Below, piece by piece: positions 1-5,436 of a DNA stretch of 6,127 bases (its first letter is position 1; the number at the start of each line of letters is the position of its first letter). The notes beneath the pieces are model-generated. The model was not told the DNA's origin. It saw nothing but the letters and a program-made list of their open reading frames with translations, and did no database searches. This DNA comes from Pseudomonadota bacterium (GTDB lineage: Bacteria; Myxococcota; Myxococcia; Myxococcales; Myxococcaceae). The translations under genes and the position numbers were made by a program. The stretch lies in NCBI GenBank assembly GCA_023424585.1, contig JAFADT010000606.1:1-6127 (forward strand), read 5' to 3'.

Positions 1-1007
1 GGGATGTGGAGCACGGTGCGCTCCTCCTTCTCCCCCAGCAGCCGCGCGATGTACTGCGCCACGTCCAGGCTCTGCTTGAGCACGCCCGACGCGAGGAACG
101 CCTGCAGGTCGTCGCGCACGTCCGAGGCCCGCTGGTAGCGCTGGGTGCGGTCCTTCACCAGGCACCGCATCACGATGCGCGACAGCGCCTCCGGGTAGTC
201 CGGACGCACCAGGTGCGGCGGGGACGGCTCCTCGTAGCGGATGGCGTAGAGGATGCCCTCCGTGGTGGGGCGGTGGAAGGGCTGCTTGCCGGTGGTGATT
301 TCGTACAGCATCACCCCCAGCGCGTAGATGTCCGCCCGGTGGTCCAACCGCTCCTGGAGGATCTGCTCCGGCGACAGGTAGAGGAACTTCCCCTTGATGA
401 CGCCCGGCTTGCTGCGCTCCATGAACGCGCCGGCCTTGGCGATGCCGAAGTCGACGAGCTTCACGCGCCCGTCGTAGGAGATCATCACGTTCTGCGGAGA
501 GACGTCCCGGTGGATCAGCTCCAGGGGACGCCCATCCACGCCCCGGCTGAAGTGCGCGTGGTCCAGGCCCGCGGCGATGGCCGCGCAGATCTTCGCCGCG
601 ACGCCATACGGCATGGAGGCGCCGAACTTGAACTCCTCCGCGAGCACGCGGCGCAGGTCCACGCCCTCCACGTACTCCATGCAGATGAAGATGTTGTCCC
701 CCTCCTTCCCCAGCTCGTGCACCTGCACGATGTTGGGGTGGTGGAGCTGGGCGGCGATGCGCGCCTCGTCCAGGAACATCTGGACGAACTCCGGCTCCTC
801 GGAGAGGTACGGGAGGATCCGCTTGATGACCACCAGCGTGGGGGCCGGCGGCTTGTGCGCCAGGAAAAGCTCCGCCATCCCGCCCAGCGCGAGGCGCTTG
901 ATGAGCAGGTATTTGCCGAACGGGGTAGCCGTCTGGGGCGAGCTCAAGGACTTGGAAGGTGTGGACCGCGGGTGGAACTTTGAAGCGGGTCCGGAGCCTA
1001 CCTGCAT
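1..1007 (-). CDS. Hanks-type Ser/Thr protein kinase, N-terminal part (C-terminus beyond left edge)
   Basis: Reading leftward from an ATG at 1007 gives 335 residues with no stop before the window edge, so the gene is partial. A Ser/Pro/Thr-rich leader of about 30 residues precedes a complete protein kinase domain. Visible motifs are PFGKYLLIKRLALGGMAE (degenerate glycine loop, about residues 29-46), VVIKR with the ATP-binding Lys62, DEARIAAQLHHPNIV (helix C region), HRDVSPQN (166-173, catalytic Asp168), DFG (186-188, metal-binding Asp186), the P+1 loop and APE-equivalent YLSPEQ, and DIYALGVMLYE. All residues needed for activity are present, so it should phosphorylate Ser/Thr on protein substrates. 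In myxobacteria such kinases often carry a C-terminal transmembrane or sensor part, which would lie off the window. The start is the first in-frame ATG; its Shine-Dalgarno is weak, and a TTG at residue 21 is an alternative. The kinase call is firm; substrate and pathway are unknown. Confidence 0.95.
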   Translation of the reverse strand, partial: MQVGSGPASKFHPRSTPSKSLSSPQTATPFGKYLLIKRLALGGMAELFLAHKPPAPTLVVIKRILPYLSEEPEFVQMFLDEARIAAQLHHPNIVQVHELGKEGDNIFICMEYVEGVDLRRVLAEEFKFGASMPYGVAAKICAAIAAGLDHAHFSRGVDGRPLELIHRDVSPQNVMISYDGRVKLVDFGIAKAGAFMERSKPGVIKGKFLYLSPEQILQERLDHRADIYALGVMLYEITTGKQPFHRPTTEGILYAIRYEEPSPPHLVRPDYPEALSRIVMRCLVKDRTQRYQRASDVRDDLQAFLASGVLKQSLDVAQYIARLLGEKEERTVLHI

Positions 1008-1047
1008 TCCAGGCCCGGGGGGAGCCGTCCGACCCGCCCGGCGCCGG

Positions 1048-1077
1048 ACTCTAGGCAGGCCCGGCGGGGCACGCGAA
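1048..1077 (-). promoter_or_regulatory. Weak candidate promoter for the Ser/Thr kinase gene
   Basis: On the minus strand TTCGCG (1077-1072) and TAGAGT (1053-1048) are 18 nt apart and would give a leader of roughly 35 nt before the ATG at 1007. Both hexamers match the housekeeping sigma consensus only partly, and the region is GC-rich, so this is a suggestion. It sits between the hairpin at 1098-1136 and the kinase start, where a separate kinase promoter would be expected. Confidence 0.22.
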
Positions 1078-1097
1078 CTTTCCAGCCCCTGAAACAC

Positions 1098-1136
1098 GGC
1101 CGCCCCCCAGGGGCGCAGGGCCCCTGGGAGGCGGTC
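1098..1136 (-). terminator. Strong hairpin downstream of the lipoprotein gene, probable terminator
   Basis: Positions 1098-1113 and 1121-1136 form 16-nt arms that are complementary at 14 positions, around a 7-nt loop (1114-1120). The core CAGGGG/CCCCTG is perfect. On the minus strand the hairpin begins 25 nt after the lipoprotein stop codon and is followed by GTGTTT, a short and imperfect T tract. This suits an intrinsic terminator that separates the lipoprotein gene from the kinase gene on the same strand. The weak T tract makes Rho assistance or an mRNA-stabilising role possible. Confidence 0.6.
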
Positions 1137-1161
1137 GGGGAAGACGTCGGGTGACGGCGGA

Positions 1162-2238
1162 TTACGGGAAGGCCGCGCCGTCCACCTCGCCCGGCAGGTC
1201 TTCGCAACCCTGCGGGATGATGGTGTAGGTGTAGCGCTTGTCGGTGCCCGGCACGCCGCTGTCGGAGCTGTTGTTGCCGCAGCCGGTGATGTCCGAGCTG
1301 CCGTTGGTGCAGGGCGCGAAGGTGTAGGTGTCCCAGACGCCGCTGATGCCGTTCGGGAACGTCACCGCGCCACCATCCAGCGCGGCCTTCTGGTAGTCAC
1401 AACCGACGACCGTACCGCCATCGCTCAGGTTCCGGGAGCGCGTCTTGTCGTGGTAGACGAGGATGCCGCCGGTGACCTCGAAGCCGTAGTAGATGGTGCC
1501 CGCGTCCTCGCTGTCCAGGCGCTGGAACTGGACGGGCTGCGGGTTGGTCAGGGTGAGCGGACCCGCCAGGTGGATGCGCGTGCCCAGGAAGGACGCAGTG
1601 CTCTGGGCCGCCGCGAGCGACGCCTGCAGGTCCTCCACCGTCACCTCGTTGGCCGGCGGCCGGGCCTCCACGCCCGCGTCGGACTTCACGGTGATGTTGA
1701 GCGTCTTCCCGTTGCGGTAGTCGTTCACCAGGTGGTGGCGGCGGCCGCTGAACGGCTGGTAGTTCGGCTCGGTGCCGAAGTAGCCCTCGATGTCGACCGT
1801 GTTGCCCGGCTGCGGGCGGTACGTGTCCGGCAGGTCGTCATAGAACTTGCTGATGTAGAGGCCCTCCTTCGGGAAGGCCGGGTCCGTCACCCAGAAGAAC
1901 GAGCGCCACTGCTTCCCGTCGGTGCCCAGCTTCTCGTAGTCCACGTCGGTGACGATCACGTCGTGCAGCGTCGCCTTGGTGCCGAACGACAGCTTGCGCA
2001 CCGCGGCGATCTGACCGCCCGCGCCCGCGTCGGAGCCACCATCCGTGTTCGTGCCCGCGTCGCTGCCCGCGTCGCTGTTCGTGCCCGCGTCCGTGCCGGC
2101 GTCGGTGCTGCAGACGCCCGTACAGCCGGCGTCGGGGGTGGGATTGGGATCGTCATCACGGCCGCCACAGCCGGCCGCGGTGGCCATCGCCGCGGCAGCC
2201 AGGAGGGCCGCAGCGCCCAGCTTCGTGCGCAGTTCCAT
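1162..2238 (-). CDS. Secreted lipoprotein of unknown function with Asp-Ala-Gly-rich linker
   Basis: This encodes 358 residues. The start at 2238 is well supported: GGAG lies 8 nt upstream on the minus strand, and the N-terminus is a classic signal peptide (basic MELRTK, then an Ala/Leu core) ending in a lipobox-like A-A-G-Cys24. Cys24 is predicted to be lipidated, with Gly-Gly after it rather than Asp, which is compatible with outer-membrane sorting. Residues from about 30 to 75 are a flexible linker built from repeated Asp-Ala-Gly/Thr-Asp-Ala-Gly units. The globular part begins near QIAAVRKLSFG. Its first half has the alternating pattern 'HDVIVTDVDY...FFWVTDP...GLYISKFY...PGNTVDIEGYFG', which resembles an OB-fold-like beta barrel; that is inference. 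The C-terminal half is Gly/Asn-rich with several Cys (GCDYQ, APC, TGCG, QGCED) that could form disulfides. I recognise no named family or catalytic motif. It is transcribed divergently from the phosphodiesterase gene. Secreted lipoprotein is confident; function is unknown. Confidence 0.88.
   Translation of the reverse strand: MELRTKLGAAALLAAAAMATAAGCGGRDDDPNPTPDAGCTGVCSTDAGTDAGTNSDAGSDAGTNTDGGSDAGAGGQIAAVRKLSFGTKATLHDVIVTDVDYEKLGTDGKQWRSFFWVTDPAFPKEGLYISKFYDDLPDTYRPQPGNTVDIEGYFGTEPNYQPFSGRRHHLVNDYRNGKTLNITVKSDAGVEARPPANEVTVEDLQASLAAAQSTASFLGTRIHLAGPLTLTNPQPVQFQRLDSEDAGTIYYGFEVTGGILVYHDKTRSRNLSDGGTVVGCDYQKAALDGGAVTFPNGISGVWDTYTFAPCTNGSSDITGCGNNSSDSGVPGTDKRYTYTIIPQGCEDLPGEVDGAAFP
2041..2120. 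repeat. Degenerate in-frame repeats coding the Asp-Ala-Gly linker
   Basis: Units of the type cccgcgtc-g/c-(c)tg recur across this stretch, encoding Asp-Ala-Gly-Ser/Thr on the minus strand. The 15-nt string gttcgtgcccgcgtc occurs identically at 2047-2061 and 2077-2091, exactly 30 bp apart, so it stays in frame. The spacers are coding and the units are degenerate, so this is a protein-linker repeat and not a CRISPR array. Slippage or recombination here would change linker length by multiples of three. Confidence 0.7.
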
Positions 2239-2311
2239 TTGAAATTCTCCGGGGGGTGAAGGGCGCCGAGGTGGTTGAAGTCCGACGCCGGTCGGGCTGA
2301 GGATTCGGGCC

Positions 2312-2341
2312 CTTATACCGGCGGCTCCACGGGGCCGGCAA
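2312..2341 (-). promoter_or_regulatory. Candidate promoter for the lipoprotein gene
   Basis: On the minus strand TTGCCG (2341-2336) and TATAAG (2317-2312) are 18 nt apart (17 nt if GTATAA is taken as the -10), close to the housekeeping sigma consensus TTGACA/TATAAT. Transcription would begin near 2305, giving a leader of about 65 nt before the ATG at 2238. This is one of very few AT-rich spots in the intergenic region. The -35 part overlaps the left arm of the inverted repeat at 2331-2357, so that repeat could be an operator. Confidence 0.5.
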
Positions 2342-2357
2342 GGAACGGACCGGCCCC
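2331..2357. repeat. Inverted repeat in the divergent intergenic region
   Basis: GGGGCCGG (2331-2338) and CCGGCCCC (2350-2357) form a perfect 8-bp inverted repeat around 11 nt. The flanking ACGG and CCGT could extend it across a small bulge. It overlaps the candidate lipoprotein -35 element and lies 40 bp upstream of the phosphodiesterase start. It could be a dimeric regulator site or only a GC-rich chance palindrome; in DNA this rich in G and C the second is quite possible. Confidence 0.35.
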
Positions 2358-2397
2358 CCGTTCGTGACATCATCGTCAATTCAGGAATAGGTGGATC

Positions 2398-3216
2398 ATG
2401 CTGCCGCGCGACATGTTTCGTAACGGGCTGAAGCCCACGCTCCACATCGCGCACCGCGGCGGAGCGCTGCTCGCACCGGAGAACACCCTGGAGGCCTTCC
2501 AGCGCGCCGTCCACACTCACCGCACGGACATGCTGGAACTGGACGTGCACCTGTCGCGCGATGGCGAGGTCATCGTCGCGCACGACGACACGCTGGAGCG
2601 CTGCACCGATGGGGAAGGTCCGCTCGCGGCGCTCACGCTGGCCCAGCTGCGCGAGCTGGACGCGGGCTACCGCTTCACGCCGGACGAGGGCCGCACCTTC
2701 CCCTTCCGCGGCCAGGGGGTGCGGCTGCCCACGCTGCGCGAGGTGCTGCGCGCCTTCCCGTCCCTGCGCCTCAACGTGGAGCTCAAGCCGGATGTGCCGG
2801 GCGCGGAAGCGGTGCTCGCCCGCCTGCTCACCGAGGAAGGGGCCCTGGGCCGCGTGTGCCTGGGCAGCGAGCAGGACGTCATCGCGGAGCGGCTCTTCGA
2901 GCAACTGCCGGACGCGTGCCACTTCTACCCGCGCGACGCGCTGGCCGCGTTCGTCCTGGCGCTCAAGGCGGGCGAGGCGCCACCGGAGGACGCGCGCTTC
3001 AGCGTGCTCGACATGCCGCTGTACTTCGGCGAGGTGCGGCTGGTGGACGACGCGCTGCTGAAGGCCGCGGCCGAGCGCGGCAAGTGGATCAACGTCTGGA
3101 CCGTGGATGATCCGGCGGAGATGGACCGGCTCCTCCAGGAGGGCATCGGCGGCATCATGACCGACCGGCCGGACCTGCTCCGCCAGCGAATGGACGCCCT
3201 GGGAAAGCCGGGTTAA
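2398..3216 (+). CDS. Glycerophosphodiester phosphodiesterase (GDPD family)
   Basis: This 272-residue protein should hydrolyse glycerophosphodiesters (deacylated phospholipids) to sn-glycerol 3-phosphate and an alcohol. It has the family signature in order: IAHRGG (His19, Arg20), PENTLEAF (27-34), the metal ligands Glu47 and Asp49 in MLELDVHLSRDG, the second catalytic His62 in VAHDDTLERCTDG, NVELK (Glu128, Lys130), and the C-terminal NVWTVDD followed by GIGGIMTDRPDLL of the TIM barrel. Length is normal for a bacterial cytoplasmic GDPD. No signal peptide is present, so it probably acts in the cytoplasm like UgpQ rather than in the periplasm like GlpQ. The ATG at 2398 is preceded by AGGTGG at 2389-2394, rather close; the ATG at 2413 (residue 6) is an alternative. 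It is the first of three co-directional genes, with 13 bp to the next. No glycerol-phosphate transporter genes are adjacent, so the physiological substrate is open. Confidence 0.93.
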   Translation: MLPRDMFRNGLKPTLHIAHRGGALLAPENTLEAFQRAVHTHRTDMLELDVHLSRDGEVIVAHDDTLERCTDGEGPLAALTLAQLRELDAGYRFTPDEGRTFPFRGQGVRLPTLREVLRAFPSLRLNVELKPDVPGAEAVLARLLTEEGALGRVCLGSEQDVIAERLFEQLPDACHFYPRDALAAFVLALKAGEAPPEDARFSVLDMPLYFGEVRLVDDALLKAAAERGKWINVWTVDDPAEMDRLLQEGIGGIMTDRPDLLRQRMDALGKPG

Positions 3217-3229
3217 GCCTTCGGGCTCC

Positions 3230-3982
3230 ATGCCCCGCTCCACCGCCCGCGCGCGTCCGGCCACGTCCCGCACCGAGCCGCCCTCCTCCAAGGCGCCGCC
3301 CCCGGCCGAGTCCGAAACGAAGCCCTCCGCCCGCAACACCGTCAAGGTGAAGGTGCCGCGCGCCAAGCGCTTCGTGGCGCTCGCGGGCAACATCGGCGCG
3401 GGCAAGACGACGGCCGCGAAGCTCATCAGCCAGGGCTTCGGCTTCGAGCTCTTCGACGAGCCCGTCATCGACAACCGCTTCCTGCGTGACTACTACGGGG
3501 ACATGTCGCGGTGGTCGTTCACGCTGCAGCTGGAGTTCCTCATCCGGCGCGTGGAGCACCACGAGCTCATCCACTCCGTCCGGAAGAGCTGCGTGCAGGA
3601 CCGCACGCTCTACGAGGACCCCGAGATCTTCGCCAAGTACCTGCACGGCCTGGGGCACATGACGAACGCGGAGCTGGACCTGTACTACGAGTACTTCCAG
3701 CGGCTGTCGCGCCACATCGTGCGGCCGGACAAGGTCATCTGCTTCGACGTGCCCTCCGAGGACGTGCTGCTCCAGCGCATCCGCACGCGCGGACGGGCGG
3801 AGGAGAAGGGCATCGGGCGGCAGTTCCTCAAGGGCCTCAACGGCTACTACGCGGGCTTCCCCCAGGTGCTCCAGGAGAAGTACGGCGTGGAGTGCCTGGT
3901 GGTGGACGTGACGACGCAGGACATCCGCCGGGGCCCGGGGCGCGAGGAGTTCATGGACCGCGTCTCCGCATTCCTCGCCTGA
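3230..3982 (+). CDS. Deoxynucleoside kinase (dNK/dGK-dCK family)
   Basis: This 250-residue protein should transfer phosphate from ATP to the 5'-OH of a deoxynucleoside in the salvage of DNA precursors. It has the P-loop GNIGAGKTT (53-61), FDEPV with the probable catalytic base Glu77, the substrate-binding LQLEFLIRR (99-107), the DRT motif (Asp124-Arg125, equivalent to the family's ERS/DRS) followed by LYEDPEIFAKYL, and an Arg-rich lid RIRTRGRAEEKGI that contacts ATP phosphates. Which base it prefers cannot be read from sequence with confidence. The first about 45 residues are Pro/Ala/Ser/Arg-rich and look disordered; the folded domain begins at KRFVALAG. No clear Shine-Dalgarno precedes the ATG at 3230, so an internal start at GTG 3347 or 3353, near an AAGG, is a real alternative that would give a compact enzyme of about 210 residues. 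It lies 13 bp after the phosphodiesterase and 34 bp before the thioesterase. Confidence 0.9.
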   Translation: MPRSTARARPATSRTEPPSSKAPPPAESETKPSARNTVKVKVPRAKRFVALAGNIGAGKTTAAKLISQGFGFELFDEPVIDNRFLRDYYGDMSRWSFTLQLEFLIRRVEHHELIHSVRKSCVQDRTLYEDPEIFAKYLHGLGHMTNAELDLYYEYFQRLSRHIVRPDKVICFDVPSEDVLLQRIRTRGRAEEKGIGRQFLKGLNGYYAGFPQVLQEKYGVECLVVDVTTQDIRRGPGREEFMDRVSAFLA

Positions 3983-4016
3983 CGCGGCGGCGTTTCGTGC
4001 GACGCTCGGGCGCGCC

Positions 4017-4535
4017 ATGCACGACCTCAGCCCGAAGAGCCCGCGCGACTCCGAAGTGGTGATGACGCAGCTCATCCTCCCTCCGGACGCCAACAACCTG
4101 AACGCCGCGTTCGGCGGGAAGGTGATGCAGTGGATCGACATCTGCGGCGCCGTGGCCGCCCAGCGCCACTGCCGTCAGGTCGTCGTGACGGCGTCCATGG
4201 ACGACCTGCACTTCCACGCCCCCATCCGCGTGGGCTGGATTGCCCTCCTCCACTCGCGCGTGCTCGCGGCGTTCCGCACCTCGCTGGAGGTGGGCGTCAC
4301 CGTGCACGCGGAGAACCCGCTCACCGGTGAGCGGCACCTCACCACCAGCGCGCTGCTCACCTTCGTGGCGCAGGGCCAGGACGGCAAGGGCGTGCCCGTG
4401 CCGCCGCTGCTGCTGGAGTCGGAAGCGGAGCGCCAGGCCTTCCAGGAGGCCGAGGCCCGCCGCGCCCAGCGCCGCAACCGCGGCCAGGGTGAGCAGAACT
4501 GGATGAAGGTGATGAAGCCCGTGGCCGGCGCCTGA
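4017..4535 (+). CDS. Acyl-CoA thioesterase, hotdog fold (YciA/ACOT-type)
   Basis: This 172-residue protein should hydrolyse acyl-CoA to free fatty acid and CoA. The family pattern is clear: NNLNAAFGGKVMQWIDICGAVAA with the catalytic Asp41, then VVTASMDDLHFHAPIRVGW, then FRTSLEVGVTV, and finally TTSALLTFVA closing the hotdog sheet. The usual 'G-x-S' before the last strands reads F-R-T-S here, a minor departure. After the domain (about residue 125) comes a charged, Glu/Arg/Ala/Gln-rich tail of about 45 residues that is longer than in E. coli YciA (about 130 residues) and probably helical. Such enzymes act as oligomers in the cytoplasm. The ATG at 4017 has no strong Shine-Dalgarno; MTQL at residue 16 is a possible later start, and translational coupling to the upstream gene is possible. 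It is the last gene of the three-gene cluster and is followed by a terminator-like hairpin. Confidence 0.9.
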   Translation: MHDLSPKSPRDSEVVMTQLILPPDANNLNAAFGGKVMQWIDICGAVAAQRHCRQVVVTASMDDLHFHAPIRVGWIALLHSRVLAAFRTSLEVGVTVHAENPLTGERHLTTSALLTFVAQGQDGKGVPVPPLLLESEAERQAFQEAEARRAQRRNRGQGEQNWMKVMKPVAGA

Positions 4536-4550
4536 GGGCTGGACGCACGA

Positions 4551-4591
4551 AGGGCCGGGGGCACGCCTGTCCGGCGTCCCATCCCGGCCCT
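4551..4591. terminator. Long hairpin between convergent genes, probable bidirectional terminator
   Basis: AGGGCCGGG (4551-4559) pairs perfectly with CCCGGCCCT (4583-4591), and ACGCC (4563-4567) pairs with GGCGT (4573-4577) inside it around a 5-nt loop. Together with further G-C pairs this makes an almost continuous stem. It starts 15 nt after the thioesterase stop and lies 27 nt beyond the iron-sulfur carrier stop on the other strand. The following bases are CCTTCC on the plus strand and TTCGTG on the minus strand, so T tracts are poor. Position between two convergent genes and stem strength favour a shared terminator. Confidence 0.7.
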
Positions 4592-4618
4592 CCTTCCCCG
4601 CGCCGTGGGGACGGCGGC

Positions 4619-5002
4619 TCAGGTGGTGAACGACGTGCCGCAGCCGCAGGACGACTTGGCGTTCGGGTTCTCGAACTTGAAGCCCGCGCCGGTGATGCTG
4701 GTGACGTAGTCGATGTGCGTGCCCGTGAGGTACTGGGCGCTCAGCGCGTCCGTGGCGATGGTCACGCCATCCTGCTCCCACGTCTGGTCGCCCGCCTTCG
4801 TCTCCTTGACGAGGTTCAGGTCGTAGCCCAGGCCGCTGCAGCCGGAGGGCACCACGCGGATGGAGAAGAAATAGCCCTGGAAGCCCTGGGCCTGGATGAC
4901 CGTCTTCACCTGGGCGATGGCGGCGGCCGTCAGGACGACGGGCGCGGAGGTGGCGGGCTGGGAGTCCGGCGTGGAGCCGGCGACGGCGGTAGAAGTATCC
5001 AT
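4619..5002 (-). CDS. A-type iron-sulfur carrier protein (IscA/HesB/ErpA family)
   Basis: This 127-residue protein belongs to the family that receives Fe-S clusters or iron and delivers them to apo-enzymes. The three invariant cysteines are present: Cys55 in VVPSGCSGLGYDL and Cys119/Cys121 in the C-terminal SSCGCGTSF motif. Other family features are VVLTAAAIAQVK at the domain start, the strand ending in HIDYVTS, and GAGFKFENPNA just before the CGC pair. An Ala/Ser/Thr-rich leader of about 20 residues precedes the domain. The start at 5002 is set by GAGGAG located about 9-14 nt upstream; the frame stays open further up to 5059, but those extra residues would read through the promoter-like elements. 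No cysteine desulfurase or scaffold gene is adjacent, so it is a stand-alone A-type carrier; whether it is closer to IscA, SufA or ErpA cannot be told here. It is divergent from the rhodanese gene. Confidence 0.93.
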   Translation of the reverse strand: MDTSTAVAGSTPDSQPATSAPVVLTAAAIAQVKTVIQAQGFQGYFFSIRVVPSGCSGLGYDLNLVKETKAGDQTWEQDGVTIATDALSAQYLTGTHIDYVTSITGAGFKFENPNAKSSCGCGTSFTT

Positions 5003-5030
5003 GTGCTTCACTCTCCTCGTGGACGGCGCC

Positions 5031-5059
5031 TCATAACGCCCCGGCGCCCGAAAAGCCAA
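5031..5059 (-). promoter_or_regulatory. Candidate promoter for the iron-sulfur carrier gene
   Basis: On the minus strand TTGGCT (5059-5054) and TTATGA (5036-5031) are separated by exactly 17 nt, the ideal spacing for the housekeeping sigma factor. Transcription would start near 5024, leaving a leader of about 20 nt that contains the GAGGAG ribosome-binding site. These are the most AT-rich points in an otherwise GC-rich spacer. No IscR- or Fur-like palindrome was recognised nearby. Confidence 0.5.
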
Positions 5060-5103
5060 GGGACCTGACGGGCCCCTTCCCGGCTCAACAGAAGATAACC
5101 CCC

Positions 5104-5436
5104 ATGCCCATCCCTGAAATCACCCCCGCCGAGCTGGCCCGACGCCTGGTCGGCCCCCCCGAAGCGCGCCCCGTGCTGGTGGACGTGCGCTTCCCGCACG
5201 AGCACGAGTGGGTGGCCCTGCCCGGCTCGGTGCTGATGCCCCTGCCGGAGCTGGAGGACTTCCACGCGCAGTTGGACGCCCTCCGGGGCCGCCCCGTGGT
5301 CGTCTACTGCCACCACGGGGTGCGCAGCCTGGACGGCGCCGCGTACCTCATCGACCGGGGCCTGGACGCCGTGTCGCTCCAGGGCGGCATCGACCTGTAC
5401 TCGCGCACCGTGGACCCTTCCCTGCCGCGCTACTAG
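5104..5436 (+). CDS. Single-domain rhodanese (thiosulfate/persulfide sulfurtransferase)
   Basis: This 110-residue protein is one complete rhodanese domain. VLVDVRFPHEHE (Asp27, Arg29) is the conserved early strand, PVVVYCHHGVRS (64-75) contains the active-site Cys69 that carries the persulfide, and AVSLQGGIDLYS is the closing signature. The six-residue active loop C-H-H-G-V-R is of sulfurtransferase length (the phosphatase-like Cdc25 loop is seven), so the enzyme should move sulfane sulfur rather than act on phosphate. Cytoplasmic: no signal peptide. The start at 5104 has only a weak GAAG upstream; GATAAC at 5094-5099 sits where a -10 element for a leaderless message would be, which is speculative. 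It is divergent from the Fe-S carrier gene and its stop overlaps the stop of the convergent membrane-protein gene. Sulfur acceptor unknown. Confidence 0.92.
   Translation: MPIPEITPAELARRLVGPPEARPVLVDVRFPHEHEWVALPGSVLMPLPELEDFHAQLDALRGRPVVVYCHHGVRSLDGAAYLIDRGLDAVSLQGGIDLYSRTVDPSLPRY

Noticed and set aside
6..983. Long plus-strand open frame (325 codons) opposite the Ser/Thr kinase
   Set aside because: It lies wholly antisense to a complete kinase domain with all catalytic motifs. Its His/Arg/Leu/Val-rich composition is the usual mirror of GC-rich codons.
2041..2120. Short regularly spaced repeats resembling a small CRISPR array
   Set aside because: The units are degenerate, in frame, code Asp-Ala-Gly and lack unique spacers of constant length; no cas genes are present.
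1450..2259. Plus-strand open frame opposite the lipoprotein
   Set aside because: Low-complexity Arg/Val/Ala-rich shadow of the repeat linker and beta domain; no family motif and no ribosome-binding site.
2239..3474. Upstream extension of the lipoprotein frame on the minus strand
   Set aside because: The frame stays open through the promoter region and antisense to the phosphodiesterase and nucleoside kinase genes. The signal peptide, lipobox and GGAG fix the real start at 2238.
3155..4141. Minus-strand open frame opposite the deoxynucleoside kinase
   Set aside because: Antisense to a clear P-loop kinase; composition typical of a shadow frame.
3951..4781. Minus-strand open frame through the thioesterase and the terminator hairpin
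   Set aside because: It overlaps the thioesterase antisense and the end of the Fe-S carrier in another frame; no recognisable motifs.
5003..5059. Longer N-terminus for the Fe-S carrier
   Set aside because: It would start inside the candidate -35 element, and the GAGGAG ribosome-binding site points to the ATG at 5002.
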